The notes beneath the pieces were generated by a model that did not search any database, had not been told where the DNA came from, and was given only the letters and a program-made list of their open reading frames with translations. This document shows positions 8,643 through 16,887 of a stretch of DNA of 64,000 nucleotides, piece after piece. Position numbers and translations under genes: made by a program. The DNA is taken from contig CACWNW010000007.1 in the NCBI GenBank assembly GCA_902762305.1, positions 62,001 to 126,000 of the forward strand, read 5' to 3'. The stretch comes from Fibrobacter succinogenes (GTDB lineage Bacteria; Fibrobacterota; Fibrobacteria; Fibrobacterales; Fibrobacteraceae). The stretch's first letter is position 1; the number at the start of each line of letters is the position of its first letter.

Positions 8643-8649
8643 CAATTTA
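8643..8649 (-). promoter_or_regulatory. Putative -7/-10 element of hemA, near-leaderless
   Basis: On the minus strand TAAATTG is followed by TCTCC and then the ATG. Five nucleotides between element and start leave no room for a leader. It resembles the TAnnTTTG element of Bacteroidetes; no -33 box is obvious. Confidence 0.45.
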
Positions 8650-8678
8650 GAAAATTAAGGAGGCGCCCGGCATCCGCA

Positions 8679-9923
8679 CTATTTCAGAGCATTGTCAATC
8701 CATTCATAGCGGGCCTCCATCCACAGCACGAGGGAATCCAGGGCCTCGTCATAATCCTTGTACGGATCCTTGAGCGCCCAGTTCTCGGTATTTTCCATAA
8801 TGGGCCAACGCCTGTATTCGTTTTCAAGGGCGCGAGAAATATTCGATACATAAAGGGGCACACTATCGATAAGCGCATGGAACACGTCACGGTTCTCAAG
8901 CCAATAGTTGCGCACCGCGTCCCTCAGATCCGCGTCCTTCATGATGTAATTAAACCAATAACGGTTGCGGATATACCAACCATCAGGCGAACGATTCCTC
9001 TTATAAGACTCGTTTCCGAACGATATATCGAAATCCCACAAAGGACCGAAATGCAAGAGGCCGCCTTTTTGCCATGTCATGAATATGCTGCGCGCAAAGT
9101 TGCCGTCTTCGTTTTTCGAATATTCCTGGACCCAGTAATAGCGCAAGAAGTCATACACATCAATCCACTCGTCCATTCTCATCCCACTCCGGGCACTCCC
9201 CTTCTGGATGTATTCTTCAAATGCATTCAAGTGCGAAAGGAGCATATCCGCCGACTCGGGTTTCAAGTCACGCGGATTCTTCACATGGAACGAGAATCCC
9301 ATCGAAGTCGTGACAAAGGGCGAATCCTGTTTTTTACTGCTTTCCTTTTCGAACAAGAACGAAGAATCGTTCTTGGCAATGTTCACTCGGTACTTACCGA
9401 CCTTCACCGTCTCCGAAAGCAAATAAAGCCCAACATACTTGCGGTTTAAATAGACTTCCACATACCGGCAACGCGTCGTATAGCGAGCCATGAGCCATTC
9501 CGAAAGGCGCGTCATCATGAAATTGCGCAAATGCGTCTTGTCACCGAAGTTCCCCACAAGAGCCCAATCCCTATTTTCGGGCATTCCAAGGAGGCTCACC
9601 TTCTCGTCAAACTCGAGTTTCATACCGTACTTGGGCATCTTGAAACTCGAATTGCCGCGACCGCGCACCGTAAGGGTGTACACCGGACTTTCGGGAGCAT
9701 TTTCGCCATATATCTGCAAATGCGACGGGATTTCCGTCTCCCTGTCACGAATTTCCTTGAAATCCTCCGTCTCGATAACAATGCGGGGCACATCCGCATA
9801 CGGGTACTGAGAATCGTCCATCGGCAAGAAATCCGGAGAATCCTCTGTACCATCCCAAACACAGCTGCACAGGAACAGCGGCAACAACAATGACACCAGA
9901 AGATTTCGCAAGCACGTCCTCAT
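8679..9923 (-). CDS. CotH-like kinase-fold lipoprotein
   Basis: The start is placed at ATG 9923, which gives a lipoprotein signal (LLVSLLLPLFLCSCVWDG). The body fits the CotH family: TLTVRGRGNSSFKMPKYGMK, NWALVGN-like RDWALVGNFGDKTHLRN, YVEVYLNRKYVGLYLLSE, and the acidic DGNFARSIFMTWQKGG and FGPLWDFDISFG. CotH proteins are atypical kinases; the spore-coat member phosphorylates CotB, but in cellulolytic bacteria they also occur on cell-surface and cellulosome proteins. Here it is probably an outer-membrane or periplasmic lipoprotein of unknown target. It precedes hemA by 41 bp on the same strand and is divergent from the barrel gene. Confidence 0.8.
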   Translation of the reverse strand: MRTCLRNLLVSLLLPLFLCSCVWDGTEDSPDFLPMDDSQYPYADVPRIVIETEDFKEIRDRETEIPSHLQIYGENAPESPVYTLTVRGRGNSSFKMPKYGMKLEFDEKVSLLGMPENRDWALVGNFGDKTHLRNFMMTRLSEWLMARYTTRCRYVEVYLNRKYVGLYLLSETVKVGKYRVNIAKNDSSFLFEKESSKKQDSPFVTTSMGFSFHVKNPRDLKPESADMLLSHLNAFEEYIQKGSARSGMRMDEWIDVYDFLRYYWVQEYSKNEDGNFARSIFMTWQKGGLLHFGPLWDFDISFGNESYKRNRSPDGWYIRNRYWFNYIMKDADLRDAVRNYWLENRDVFHALIDSVPLYVSNISRALENEYRRWPIMENTENWALKDPYKDYDEALDSLVLWMEARYEWIDNALK

Positions 9924-9954
9924 TCGTTTGTCAAAATAATATATTTTTAGAACA

Positions 9955-10764
9955 ATGTTCAAGAGAATCGGATTAACACTGCTTTGCGCCGCGCTCCATT
10001 GCATGGCCACAGAGGTTTTACACCCGGTGCTTCCCCCCGCCACAAATATAAATATTGAAACCACTTTTGAACTCAACGATGACGTATACAGTCTCGATAC
10101 GAAGGTATCTGCAGAATTCTCGCCCGTCCAGCGCTTTAGCTTGTATGTCGACGCCTCCTTCAGATTCCTGAGTTACAGTTACGAATATTCCACCGAAGGC
10201 TACATCCACAACTACTGCAACCTGCACGTGAACGGCTTCAACGAAACATACCTCGGATTGCGAAGCCTCGTCTACAAGAACATCGGCGTCGATGTGAGCT
10301 GGCGGCTCCCGCCCGGTGAGGGCTCGCAGCTTCAAAGGTTCCACCGCTTGAACTTTGAACCCTTCACCTACCTGCAGATATCCCGCGCGCTAACGGTCGG
10401 GACTTCGTTCCGTTACAACAAATTCCTCGAAGACAAGAATTACGAGCCCGGAGACGAAGTAGGCTTTAAGGCATCTTTCGCATGGAAGCTAGGCTGGAAC
10501 GATTCGCTCAATACCGGGTGGAAATTCAGCGAAACCTTCCTGTACGGGGCCCGAATAAAGGATTCCGAGAACAAGAACCTCGACAAACCCTACCGCAAGA
10601 TGGATGACCGCTACCGCGGTTTTAAAATGAGGTTCGACGCCATGCGGTCCTTTAACTTATTCGGACTGCCTATCGGTGTCGGGCTCGACTACGAAATCCA
10701 CAAGGGACTCCTATTCGGATTCGAGACAGGACACCGCATCGGCGTGTATATTAATTTGTTATAA
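9955..10764 (+). CDS. Hypothetical outer-membrane beta-barrel protein
   Basis: The 269-residue protein has a signal peptide (about residues 1-18, cleaved after CMA) and then alternating hydrophobic strands rich in aromatic residues. It ends in an aromatic/aliphatic strand (GHRIGVYINLL), as expected for a barrel. I recognise no named family. The intergenic region to the divergent cotH gene is only 31 bp, and TATATTTT lies 7 nt before the ATG. The stop overlaps the 3' end of ahbAB by 14 bp on the other strand. Confidence 0.6.
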   Translation: MFKRIGLTLLCAALHCMATEVLHPVLPPATNINIETTFELNDDVYSLDTKVSAEFSPVQRFSLYVDASFRFLSYSYEYSTEGYIHNYCNLHVNGFNETYLGLRSLVYKNIGVDVSWRLPPGEGSQLQRFHRLNFEPFTYLQISRALTVGTSFRYNKFLEDKNYEPGDEVGFKASFAWKLGWNDSLNTGWKFSETFLYGARIKDSENKNLDKPYRKMDDRYRGFKMRFDAMRSFNLFGLPIGVGLDYEIHKGLLFGFETGHRIGVYINLL

Positions 10765-11863
10765 AAGTAGCGTTCCTATTCAAAAAAAAACGGAAGCTCG
10801 TCTTCTTGAGTTCGCGAACAGAATGGAGCACGACGTATTCGGAACTACCGATAGATGCCGCAGCATCCTTTATGAACGTGTCAAGTTCCTCGGCAGACTG
10901 GGCATGCATCATCGCATAGAGCGTATACGGGAAATTTTCGAAAGCGGGACGCTCGTAACAATGGGAAATGAAGGGCTTTTGCGCGAGAATGTCGCCGGCT
11001 GGAACGCTCTGGTCTGGGTCCTTCGATTCCCCCTTACAGGGGTCGCTCTGGATGACGTTGCGTGAATCGGTCTTGAAACACACCATCGCATTGTGGGCGA
11101 AACCCGCATCTTGGTGCCGAAGGATAGCCCCGAAGCGGCGCATCCGCTTTTGGGCAAGGTCGTCGCGGAGTTCCTCGATAGATACGCCCCAGTCCTTGAA
11201 TGGAGTGAGCGTGTGCGGGATGTCATCGCAAACAATGCGGATGCGGGAACGGTCGGAATCGGACATGACACGGGTTTGTGTAGACATCGGGTCTGGATCC
11301 TTCGCGTTGCTCAGGATGACGTTTCTTTCGTCTATCGTCCCTTCGGCAGGCTCAGGGCAGGTTTTTCGTCCTTCGTCACCCCCCTTCCCCATCACCGTGT
11401 TTATCTTGAACTTCTTTGTCGCGGTAAGGATATGCACGTCGTGCAGGTCCGTGCTCTCACAAAGCCCGTCCACGATTGCGCGGATTTCGCCTTCGGACTG
11501 AGCGATGACCGTAAACCACACGTTATATTCGTGGGTACGGACGTAATTGTGCGTAATCGCAGGAATCCCGTTGACCGCAGCCGCAAATTTATCGATGTCG
11601 GCAACCTTGCCTGCGCAGAGACGTGAAATAAAACCGAGTCTACCAGAATCGTAGATGCCGCCGATACGGCGGATAACACCCGAACAGCGCAGGTTCTCGA
11701 CCGCTTCGAAGACCGCCTGTTCCGTAAAGGACTCGCGGGATGGTTCACCCGAACTCCCCTGCGCGTTCAACATATCCGCGAGCACCTGATAAGGGCGCTC
11801 TTCCAGCGGGAAGGCATCCTGGATGATGTCGAGAATTTGTTGTTCAAGGGCAGTCATATTCAA
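10751..11863 (-). CDS. ahbAB: Siroheme decarboxylase, fused AhbA-AhbB subunits
   Basis: Two Lrp/AsnC-like halves are fused in 370 residues. The first (residues ~1-165) has an HTH and the RAM-like core GVIRRIGGIYDSGRLGFISR and YNVWFTVIA. The second (about 205-365) repeats this with RMRRFGAILRHQDAGFAHNA. This is the AhbA/AhbB (NirD/NirL) arrangement that removes two acetate carboxyls from siroheme. It is 81 bp upstream of nothing but downstream of ahbC on the same strand, which supports the call. Repeat insertions lie in the inter-domain linker (11291-11375) and in the second half (11014-11056). The HTH regions are structural in this family, so a transcription factor is less likely. Confidence 0.82.
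   Translation of the reverse strand: MNMTALEQQILDIIQDAFPLEERPYQVLADMLNAQGSSGEPSRESFTEQAVFEAVENLRCSGVIRRIGGIYDSGRLGFISRLCAGKVADIDKFAAAVNGIPAITHNYVRTHEYNVWFTVIAQSEGEIRAIVDGLCESTDLHDVHILTATKKFKINTVMGKGGDEGRKTCPEPAEGTIDERNVILSNAKDPDPMSTQTRVMSDSDRSRIRIVCDDIPHTLTPFKDWGVSIEELRDDLAQKRMRRFGAILRHQDAGFAHNAMVCFKTDSRNVIQSDPCKGESKDPDQSVPAGDILAQKPFISHCYERPAFENFPYTLYAMMHAQSAEELDTFIKDAAASIGSSEYVVLHSVRELKKTSFRFFLNRNATFITN
11014..11056. repeat. In-frame palindromic repeat (copy 7, in ahbAB)
   Basis: CTGGGTCCTTCGATTCCCCC and GGGGTCGCTCTGGATGAC form the two arms. It encodes RNVIQSDPCKGESKDPDQ in the second domain. Confidence 0.8.
11291..11375. repeat. In-frame repeat pair in the AhbA-AhbB linker (copy 8)
   Basis: GTCTGGATCCTTCGCGTTGC followed by TCAGGATGACG, then CCCTTCGGCAGGCTCAGGGC followed by AGG. 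They encode VILSNAKDPDP and CPEPAEG exactly between the two decarboxylase halves. Confidence 0.85.
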
Positions 11864-11945
11864 TGTGAAGTGAGAAGTGAAAAACTGATTGATAATTGAT
11901 GATTGATAATTGATAATTTCACATCATCCATCATCCATTATCAAT
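11864..11945. repeat. Low-complexity TGATAATT repeat between ahbC and ahbAB
   Basis: Degenerate copies of GATTGATAATTGAT run into an inverted counterpart (ATTATCAATTATCC). The ahbC stop codon lies at its edge. It separates two genes that are otherwise expected to be co-transcribed, and it could form an A+T-rich stem. Confidence 0.6.
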
Positions 11946-13117
11946 TATCCATTAATCTCCTCGTCCGTCAGGTAGCACGCCGGGTCCTGTTCCCAGAAGT
12001 CGCCGGTCACAGCCTCGGCACGAGTGCGGAAGTTGCCATTGCACAAGTTCAGGTAAGCGCACTTGGGGCAGCGTCCCTTCAAAATAGGCTTGCGGTTCTT
12101 GAGGCCCGCCATAATCGGGTTGCTTTCATCGCTCCAGATTTCGCCGAAACTGCGTTCGCGCACGTTCCCAAGCGTAATGTACTGCGTGAACTGGTCGGGG
12201 TGAACGTTACCGATGCTGTCGATGTTGCCAAAAGCCATGCCGCTGCGGTTCCCGCCGTTACGCTGGATGAGTTCCAGCACTTTTTCCGCACGGGCCGGGT
12301 CTTCGCGCTTCATGCGCAGGTACAGGTAGACGGCGTCGGCGTGGTTGTCGACGGTCAAAATTTCCTTATCGATGCCGCGCTTCTTGAAGTCGAGCGTGCG
12401 GTCGATAATCAGGTCCATCGCCTTGCGGCTTTCTTCGTGGTTCAAGTCGTTTTCGACCATCGCGGAACCGCGCCCGCTGTAAACCAAGTGATAGAAGCAC
12501 ACACGGTCGATGTTCTCGCTTTCGAGCAGGTCAAAAATCGCATTCAGGTCCTGAACATTGTAGCGCGTAATCGTAAAGCGCAGCCCCACCTTCTGGCCGG
12601 TCGCCACGCAGTTGCGAATGCCGCGAAGCGCTAGCCTGTAGGCGCCCTCCTTGCCGCGAAACTTGTCGTGCGTCGCCTCACAGCCGTCGAGGCTGATACC
12701 CACGTAACCCACGCCCATGTCCTTGAGTTTCTGGGCCACGTCAGGCGTAATGCAAGTGCCGTTAGTGCTGATGGTCGGGCGGATTCCCTTGCTTGCCGCA
12801 TAGTTCGCGAGCTCAAAAAAATCGGGGCGAAGTAAAGGCTCGCCTCCGCTAAAGAGGATTACCGGAACCTTGAAATCGGACAACTGGTCGATGAGAGCGA
12901 TACCCTCGTCGTGCGTCAGCTCGTTCTGGTACTTGATGGCCTCGGAGCGGGCATAGCAGTGCACGCAACTCAAGTTACAAGTCTTGGTGCAGTTCCACAC
13001 CACCACGGGGCCACGTCCCGGCGCCACGCCGTTCTTGCATTCATGGGCGCGAGGTTCGTAACGCAGCTGGTCGCCGTAATTCGGGGTGTCCATCAAAAGC
13101 TTGGTAATGCTAATCAT
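11945..13117 (-). CDS. ahbC: Radical SAM 12,18-didecarboxysiroheme deacetylase
   Basis: The radical SAM cluster motif is CTKTCNLSCVHC (about residues 48-59), followed by ILFSGGEPLLRPDFFELANY and a C-terminal auxiliary Cys set, CPKCAYLNLCNG then RTRAEAVTGDFWEQDPACYL. This tail is typical of the AhbC/NirJ branch. In the haem route AhbC removes two acetate side chains to give Fe-coproporphyrin III; NirJ acts in haem d1 synthesis. The neighbouring ahbAB fits either. ATG 13117 is chosen over an in-frame GTG at 13123 because the TAAATTTG element overlaps the GTG and ends 5 nt before the ATG. Confidence 0.83.
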   Translation of the reverse strand: MISITKLLMDTPNYGDQLRYEPRAHECKNGVAPGRGPVVVWNCTKTCNLSCVHCYARSEAIKYQNELTHDEGIALIDQLSDFKVPVILFSGGEPLLRPDFFELANYAASKGIRPTISTNGTCITPDVAQKLKDMGVGYVGISLDGCEATHDKFRGKEGAYRLALRGIRNCVATGQKVGLRFTITRYNVQDLNAIFDLLESENIDRVCFYHLVYSGRGSAMVENDLNHEESRKAMDLIIDRTLDFKKRGIDKEILTVDNHADAVYLYLRMKREDPARAEKVLELIQRNGGNRSGMAFGNIDSIGNVHPDQFTQYITLGNVRERSFGEIWSDESNPIMAGLKNRKPILKGRCPKCAYLNLCNGNFRTRAEAVTGDFWEQDPACYLTDEEING

Positions 13118-13122
13118 GGACA

Positions 13123-13130
13123 CAAATTTA
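13123..13130 (-). promoter_or_regulatory. Putative TAAATTTG promoter element of ahbC
   Basis: TAAATTTG, then TGTCC, then ATG on the minus strand. It matches the TAnnTTTG form exactly and leaves five nucleotides to the start, with no Shine-Dalgarno. Confidence 0.5.
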
Positions 13131-13135
13131 GAAAT

Positions 13136-15097
13136 TTACTCTTCGGCGTTCTTTACACAGCGGACGTAGAACATATCAACGCCAGGACCAGACATCGACG
13201 TTTCAAAGGACATCGAACCGGAATCTATCTTGAGATAAGCCATATCATAATGAATATGCTTCTTGTCTTCGGGTTTCACCCAGAACAGGGCTTCTACGCC
13301 GTCAGACTGCACGATATGATTTTCAGCCTCCCATTTTTCCCAGCCGGCAGGCAGCACATTGAAACCAAAGCGGTCCGTCCCGGCAAACCCATCCTCAGGC
13401 CATCCAGTCTTGGAGTTCAGGGACTGCGCAACACTTTCATCGCCATTGAACTTGTCTACAAAATCAAACAGTTCCTGAAATTCTCGCCTGCTCGGGAGGT
13501 GGAATCCGTCCGGACAGACTCCCTGATGCTCGTCTTTCAATTCGAAATTTGCCAGCGTGATGCCTCCACTCATTCCCGGCGGAGGATTCTCGAATTCTTC
13601 GCTATTAGGATCGATATAGATACCATCAAGAGCTTCGTATATGGTCATTTCCGCACCGTAAGTTTCACAGTACTCGAGATTTTTCTGGAAGCAGAATAAA
13701 TCCAAGTCAAAATGGTGCTTCACGTTTTCAGCCATCCAAACCTGGTTCCCGATACCGATAGTTTTGTAGACATGGTCGTCATGCGAGTCCTTCACGGTAC
13801 CCTTTTCGGTATTTTCAGAATCAAATTCCCACTGACCACCCTTGCAGACGAAAGCGGAATGCATATACTTGAACACCGTACCCTCAATACCTTCCGTACA
13901 GCCTTTGTTCAGGTATATTTCAAGATCATTGGCATTCCTGAACACCCCGTTGTCAAACACATACAATCTATCCTTGTTAATCCGGCCAGCAATCATCTCG
14001 CCCTCGGCATGTTCACCATCATCGGGCGTATCCTTTTCAATTTCATCGCCGGGCGAATCCTCTCCCGGATTACCTTCGTACGTATCTTTTTCGATATCAT
14101 CGGCGATACGCCAGACCTTGCCGACATCGCTGGAATCAACGCAAGTATAGTAGGCGTTTACGTCGGTCTCGCCCTTAAGCAAGCCTTTCACCGTCCCCAC
14201 AGGCGTGTCAGTACCGCCACATTCGCCGAGGCCGAAGCGGTTCTGCCAGAATGCACGCACATACTTTTCGAAGGCAGGAACATCTTCGCTTATTCCCCAA
14301 GAAAGGATATTCTCCCTTACGTTCGGCAATTTTCCACCCAAATCCATCTTCATCGCCTTCAAAGCAATGGTATCGAGTATCGCCTCATCGTCACAAGTCC
14401 CGTCTTCGGCCATATCGTCGCCCATCGAAGTCAAATGCTCCACAACAGGAATCAAGGAGCCCAGCATCACAGAAACAGCAAGCAAGGCCGCATCGGCATC
14501 GCCCTTACCGAGAATGTCCAGTTCTTCCGAATACCCGAAATCGTCGGAATCAATACCGAACATCGCAAAGATTTCCTTTTCGGCCTGCTTCTTGGCTTCG
14601 GACAACTTCATTTTGGGATTATTCTCGAGAAGGTAGACCACGCGGTCGTATTCCAGATGCGTCACCAGGTTCAAATTCACGCTTGTACGCTCATCGTTCA
14701 AGTCCGAAAGAGCGCGAAGCGTGATGGATGCAGCGGAATAACCTTTGCTCTGTTCAAGCCGATACGAGCCCGTCACCGTCAGGTACACATACGAAGACGC
14801 GAGGGAAACGTTCTTGATCTTGAACGAACCGTCATCCGATTTAACCGTGCCACCGAAGGAACGGCCCGTCTGCCGAAGTTCATTCGTACCATCCAGTTCG
14901 AACACCATCACGTTCGAACCCTTCAAGAACGGACCCTTCTGCGATACACCCGAAATCGTGACGTTTTCAAGCGCAAGTCCGGAATCCACGACAGCTCCGC
15001 CAGCCACGCCTTCGGAATCCGAGCCCCCGGAACACGCCATGAAGAATGTTCCCGCAAAAGCGGCAACCACGAAAAGATTATTGAGCGTCTTTTTCAT
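13136..15097 (-). CDS. FISUMP-domain lipoprotein
   Basis: The 653-residue protein has a lipobox (FAGTFFMACSGG) and an N-terminal region with beta-rich carboxypeptidase-regulatory-like character (ISGVSQKGPFLKGSNVMVFE). An acidic Pro/Asp linker lies near residue 340. The C-terminal ~200 residues fit the Fibrobacter major paralogous domain (TIGR02145): YKTIGIGNQVWMAENVKHHF, VCPDGFHLPSRREFQELFDF, and the closing YVRCVKNAEE. The function of the family is unknown; it is a surface or periplasmic protein. Its start overlaps the stop of the upstream regulator gene by 20 bp. Confidence 0.85.
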   Translation of the reverse strand: MKKTLNNLFVVAAFAGTFFMACSGGSDSEGVAGGAVVDSGLALENVTISGVSQKGPFLKGSNVMVFELDGTNELRQTGRSFGGTVKSDDGSFKIKNVSLASSYVYLTVTGSYRLEQSKGYSAASITLRALSDLNDERTSVNLNLVTHLEYDRVVYLLENNPKMKLSEAKKQAEKEIFAMFGIDSDDFGYSEELDILGKGDADAALLAVSVMLGSLIPVVEHLTSMGDDMAEDGTCDDEAILDTIALKAMKMDLGGKLPNVRENILSWGISEDVPAFEKYVRAFWQNRFGLGECGGTDTPVGTVKGLLKGETDVNAYYTCVDSSDVGKVWRIADDIEKDTYEGNPGEDSPGDEIEKDTPDDGEHAEGEMIAGRINKDRLYVFDNGVFRNANDLEIYLNKGCTEGIEGTVFKYMHSAFVCKGGQWEFDSENTEKGTVKDSHDDHVYKTIGIGNQVWMAENVKHHFDLDLFCFQKNLEYCETYGAEMTIYEALDGIYIDPNSEEFENPPPGMSGGITLANFELKDEHQGVCPDGFHLPSRREFQELFDFVDKFNGDESVAQSLNSKTGWPEDGFAGTDRFGFNVLPAGWEKWEAENHIVQSDGVEALFWVKPEDKKHIHYDMAYLKIDSGSMSFETSMSGPGVDMFYVRCVKNAEE

Positions 15098-15929
15098 TTT
15101 CGTTTCTCCTTTTTAAATTCTCCGATAACGGGAAAAACTGCAGGTTCAGCCTAAAGACCTGTTCTGTTTCTTCTTCCTCGGCCGCAATGGCTGCCATGCG
15201 ACGGGTAAATTCGGCAATTTCATGTTCAATGCGTTCGCGGGAACGCGCGGTAAGCCCGAAGGTAACTCCCGTCATGCAGCGTTCTTCCTTGCGCATGTTC
15301 TTGGCGGCATCGACGGCGAGTTCCCCCATCTGCACCTGCAAATCCTTCGCGACAAGGTCCTTCACGCCGAAGGAATCCATAAAGAGCGTGCGGTCCGTTT
15401 GGCGGTACGTGCCCTCGGAATCCTTTTCGAGCAGGCCGGACTTTGTGAGCACTTTCAGGATCTCGGTGACCTCGGCCGCGGTAATCGCAGGCTTGCAGGC
15501 CTTCGCCATCTCGAGCGGTTTTGCTCCGGGCATCGCGGGGGCGATTTCGCGCAGCACGATGTTCTTCCACGAACTGAAAAATTCAAAATCGTCCCTGCCG
15601 GCAAATTTCACGCGGTGTTCGTCGGCGAGTGCGCAAATTTTCGCGAAGATGGCCTTCCTGGAATCGTCATCCTTCGCATGGGCGTAGGCGACCAGCAATT
15701 CAAAATACGTCCGTTCAAAGCCCTCGAGCCCCATGGCCTGCGCCGTCTGGGTGGCGCCGGATGCGCTCAGGTTCTTTTTGCCTTCGCCCACATACTTGAG
15801 GTATACCGCCGAAGAAAAGCCCGCCTTTTCGGCGAACTCGCGCCAGGTGAACGAAGAACGACGCTTGCAGTCCTCGTAATAGTCCTGGACGACTTTCCGG
15901 TAATCCGTATATTCCACTATCGGCTTCAT
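15078..15929 (-). CDS. TIGR02147-family putative regulator
   Basis: At 283 residues it matches the Fibrobacter TIGR02147 (DUF4423-like) pattern. The N-terminus IVEYTDYRKVVQDYYEDCKR is followed by an HTH-like segment (FTWREFAEKAGFSSAVYLKY). A winged-helix-like middle follows (ITAAEVTEILKVLTKSGLLE), then MTGVTFGLTARSRERIEHEI and a C-terminal arm. It has no signal peptide. The gene end overlaps the FISUMP lipoprotein start by 20 bp, so the two are translationally coupled. A strong sigma-70-like promoter ends about 8 nt before the ATG. A role in controlling the coupled lipoprotein is inference. Confidence 0.8.
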   Translation of the reverse strand: MKPIVEYTDYRKVVQDYYEDCKRRSSFTWREFAEKAGFSSAVYLKYVGEGKKNLSASGATQTAQAMGLEGFERTYFELLVAYAHAKDDDSRKAIFAKICALADEHRVKFAGRDDFEFFSSWKNIVLREIAPAMPGAKPLEMAKACKPAITAAEVTEILKVLTKSGLLEKDSEGTYRQTDRTLFMDSFGVKDLVAKDLQVQMGELAVDAAKNMRKEERCMTGVTFGLTARSRERIEHEIAEFTRRMAAIAAEEEETEQVFRLNLQFFPLSENLKRRNENEKDAQ

Positions 15930-15936
15930 GTCTATG

Positions 15937-15965
15937 AATATAAGACCAAATTTTCAAAAAGTCAA
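15937..15965 (-). promoter_or_regulatory. Sigma-70-like promoter of the TIGR02147 gene, nearly leaderless
   Basis: Minus strand TTGACT (15960-15965), 17-bp spacer, TATATT (15937-15942). The ATG at 15929 lies 7 nt past the -10 box, where transcription would be expected to start. There is no Shine-Dalgarno. Confidence 0.65.
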
Positions 15966-16077
15966 TAGATTTAGAATATTTTTCTTTAATTTTTACATGA
16001 ATATCGAAAATTTTAATAAATTTCACAAAATTTCAATTATTTTCTGGAATACAAATACATTATATACAAGAACAACC

Positions 16078-16092
16078 CACCATCGGCGGGCT
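16078..16092 (-). terminator. Possible terminator of the RHS locus
   Basis: Minus strand CCCGCC GAT GGTGGG with one G-T pair, followed by TTGTTCTTGT. The U-tract is poor, so this is weak. It is about 36 bp past the last gene of the run. Confidence 0.3.
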
Positions 16093-16128
16093 CTCCTATA
16101 CATAGATGCCATTTTCAGCCTTTTCGGC

Positions 16129-16887
16129 TCAATTTCCGTACTCGCGGAGTTTCTTGTAGCCTGGACTCTCGATTGGGAGCATGGCCGTATCGAGTTCCAG
16201 GGGCTTGTAGCCCGCCAGATCCTTGGGATGAGTCAGAACAGTCAAAGAATAGACCGGCGCATCAAGGGGGAAAACTATTTCATAAGGGATTCCATCACAC
16301 ACACGAGAACAAGGCCATTCATCACCAAATTCACTCCTTAAGTTCTCATAGCTGACTGGGTCAACTTTCTCATGTCTTATAAAATTTCCCTCCGTAACAA
16401 GCAGAATGTCTCCATAGTAAAACAATTTGTATTCTCCATCTCGAATGACAATGCTGTTCGGTCGACTAAGAACGTAGTCAAGTACAAAATCAATCGGGTC
16501 TTTGCGATAATGGCATCTTGTTTCCATAGGATATAAGCATTCCGCATTGACCGTTGCGTTTGTACTATCCAAATAAATTCTTTCACCTTCCTTACGAAAA
16601 AGGTATCCACAAAACGGGTTCCGGACAACATCTTCATCCATCCCCTTCTCCATTCCCGATTTAAGTATTTCAGCAGTCATTTCCCAATCTTTTAGAACAT
16701 AAAGAGATTGCATTTTCGCCTGTACTTCAGCCCACTCCCAATAAATATTCAACGTCACAGTCTCGGGAACAATGATGTGTCTGCGACTATTAAAAAGAAC
16801 CTCTTTATCATACAACACATGAGGCTCATGATAACACCCCATAACAAGCAGGAAGAACATCCCTATAGACAGCCGTTTCATGGGCAC
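16129..16887 (-). CDS. Hypothetical lipoprotein, end of RHS locus
   Basis: A lipoprotein signal is present (LSIGMFFLLVMGCYHEP). The 250-residue body has no family I recognise. It contains two Cys pairs and many aromatic residues. The start overlaps the preceding gene by 10 bp, which overlaps its own predecessor by 10 bp, so all three are translated as one unit. Its position downstream of RHS tips makes an immunity or accessory role possible but unproven. Confidence 0.55.
   Translation of the reverse strand: MPMKRLSIGMFFLLVMGCYHEPHVLYDKEVLFNSRRHIIVPETVTLNIYWEWAEVQAKMQSLYVLKDWEMTAEILKSGMEKGMDEDVVRNPFCGYLFRKEGERIYLDSTNATVNAECLYPMETRCHYRKDPIDFVLDYVLSRPNSIVIRDGEYKLFYYGDILLVTEGNFIRHEKVDPVSYENLRSEFGDEWPCSRVCDGIPYEIVFPLDAPVYSLTVLTHPKDLAGYKPLELDTAMLPIESPGYKKLREYGN

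Noticed and set aside
10751-11863. Lrp/AsnC transcription regulator
   Set aside because: Two fused Lrp-like halves next to ahbC fit siroheme decarboxylase; single-domain regulators do not have this build.
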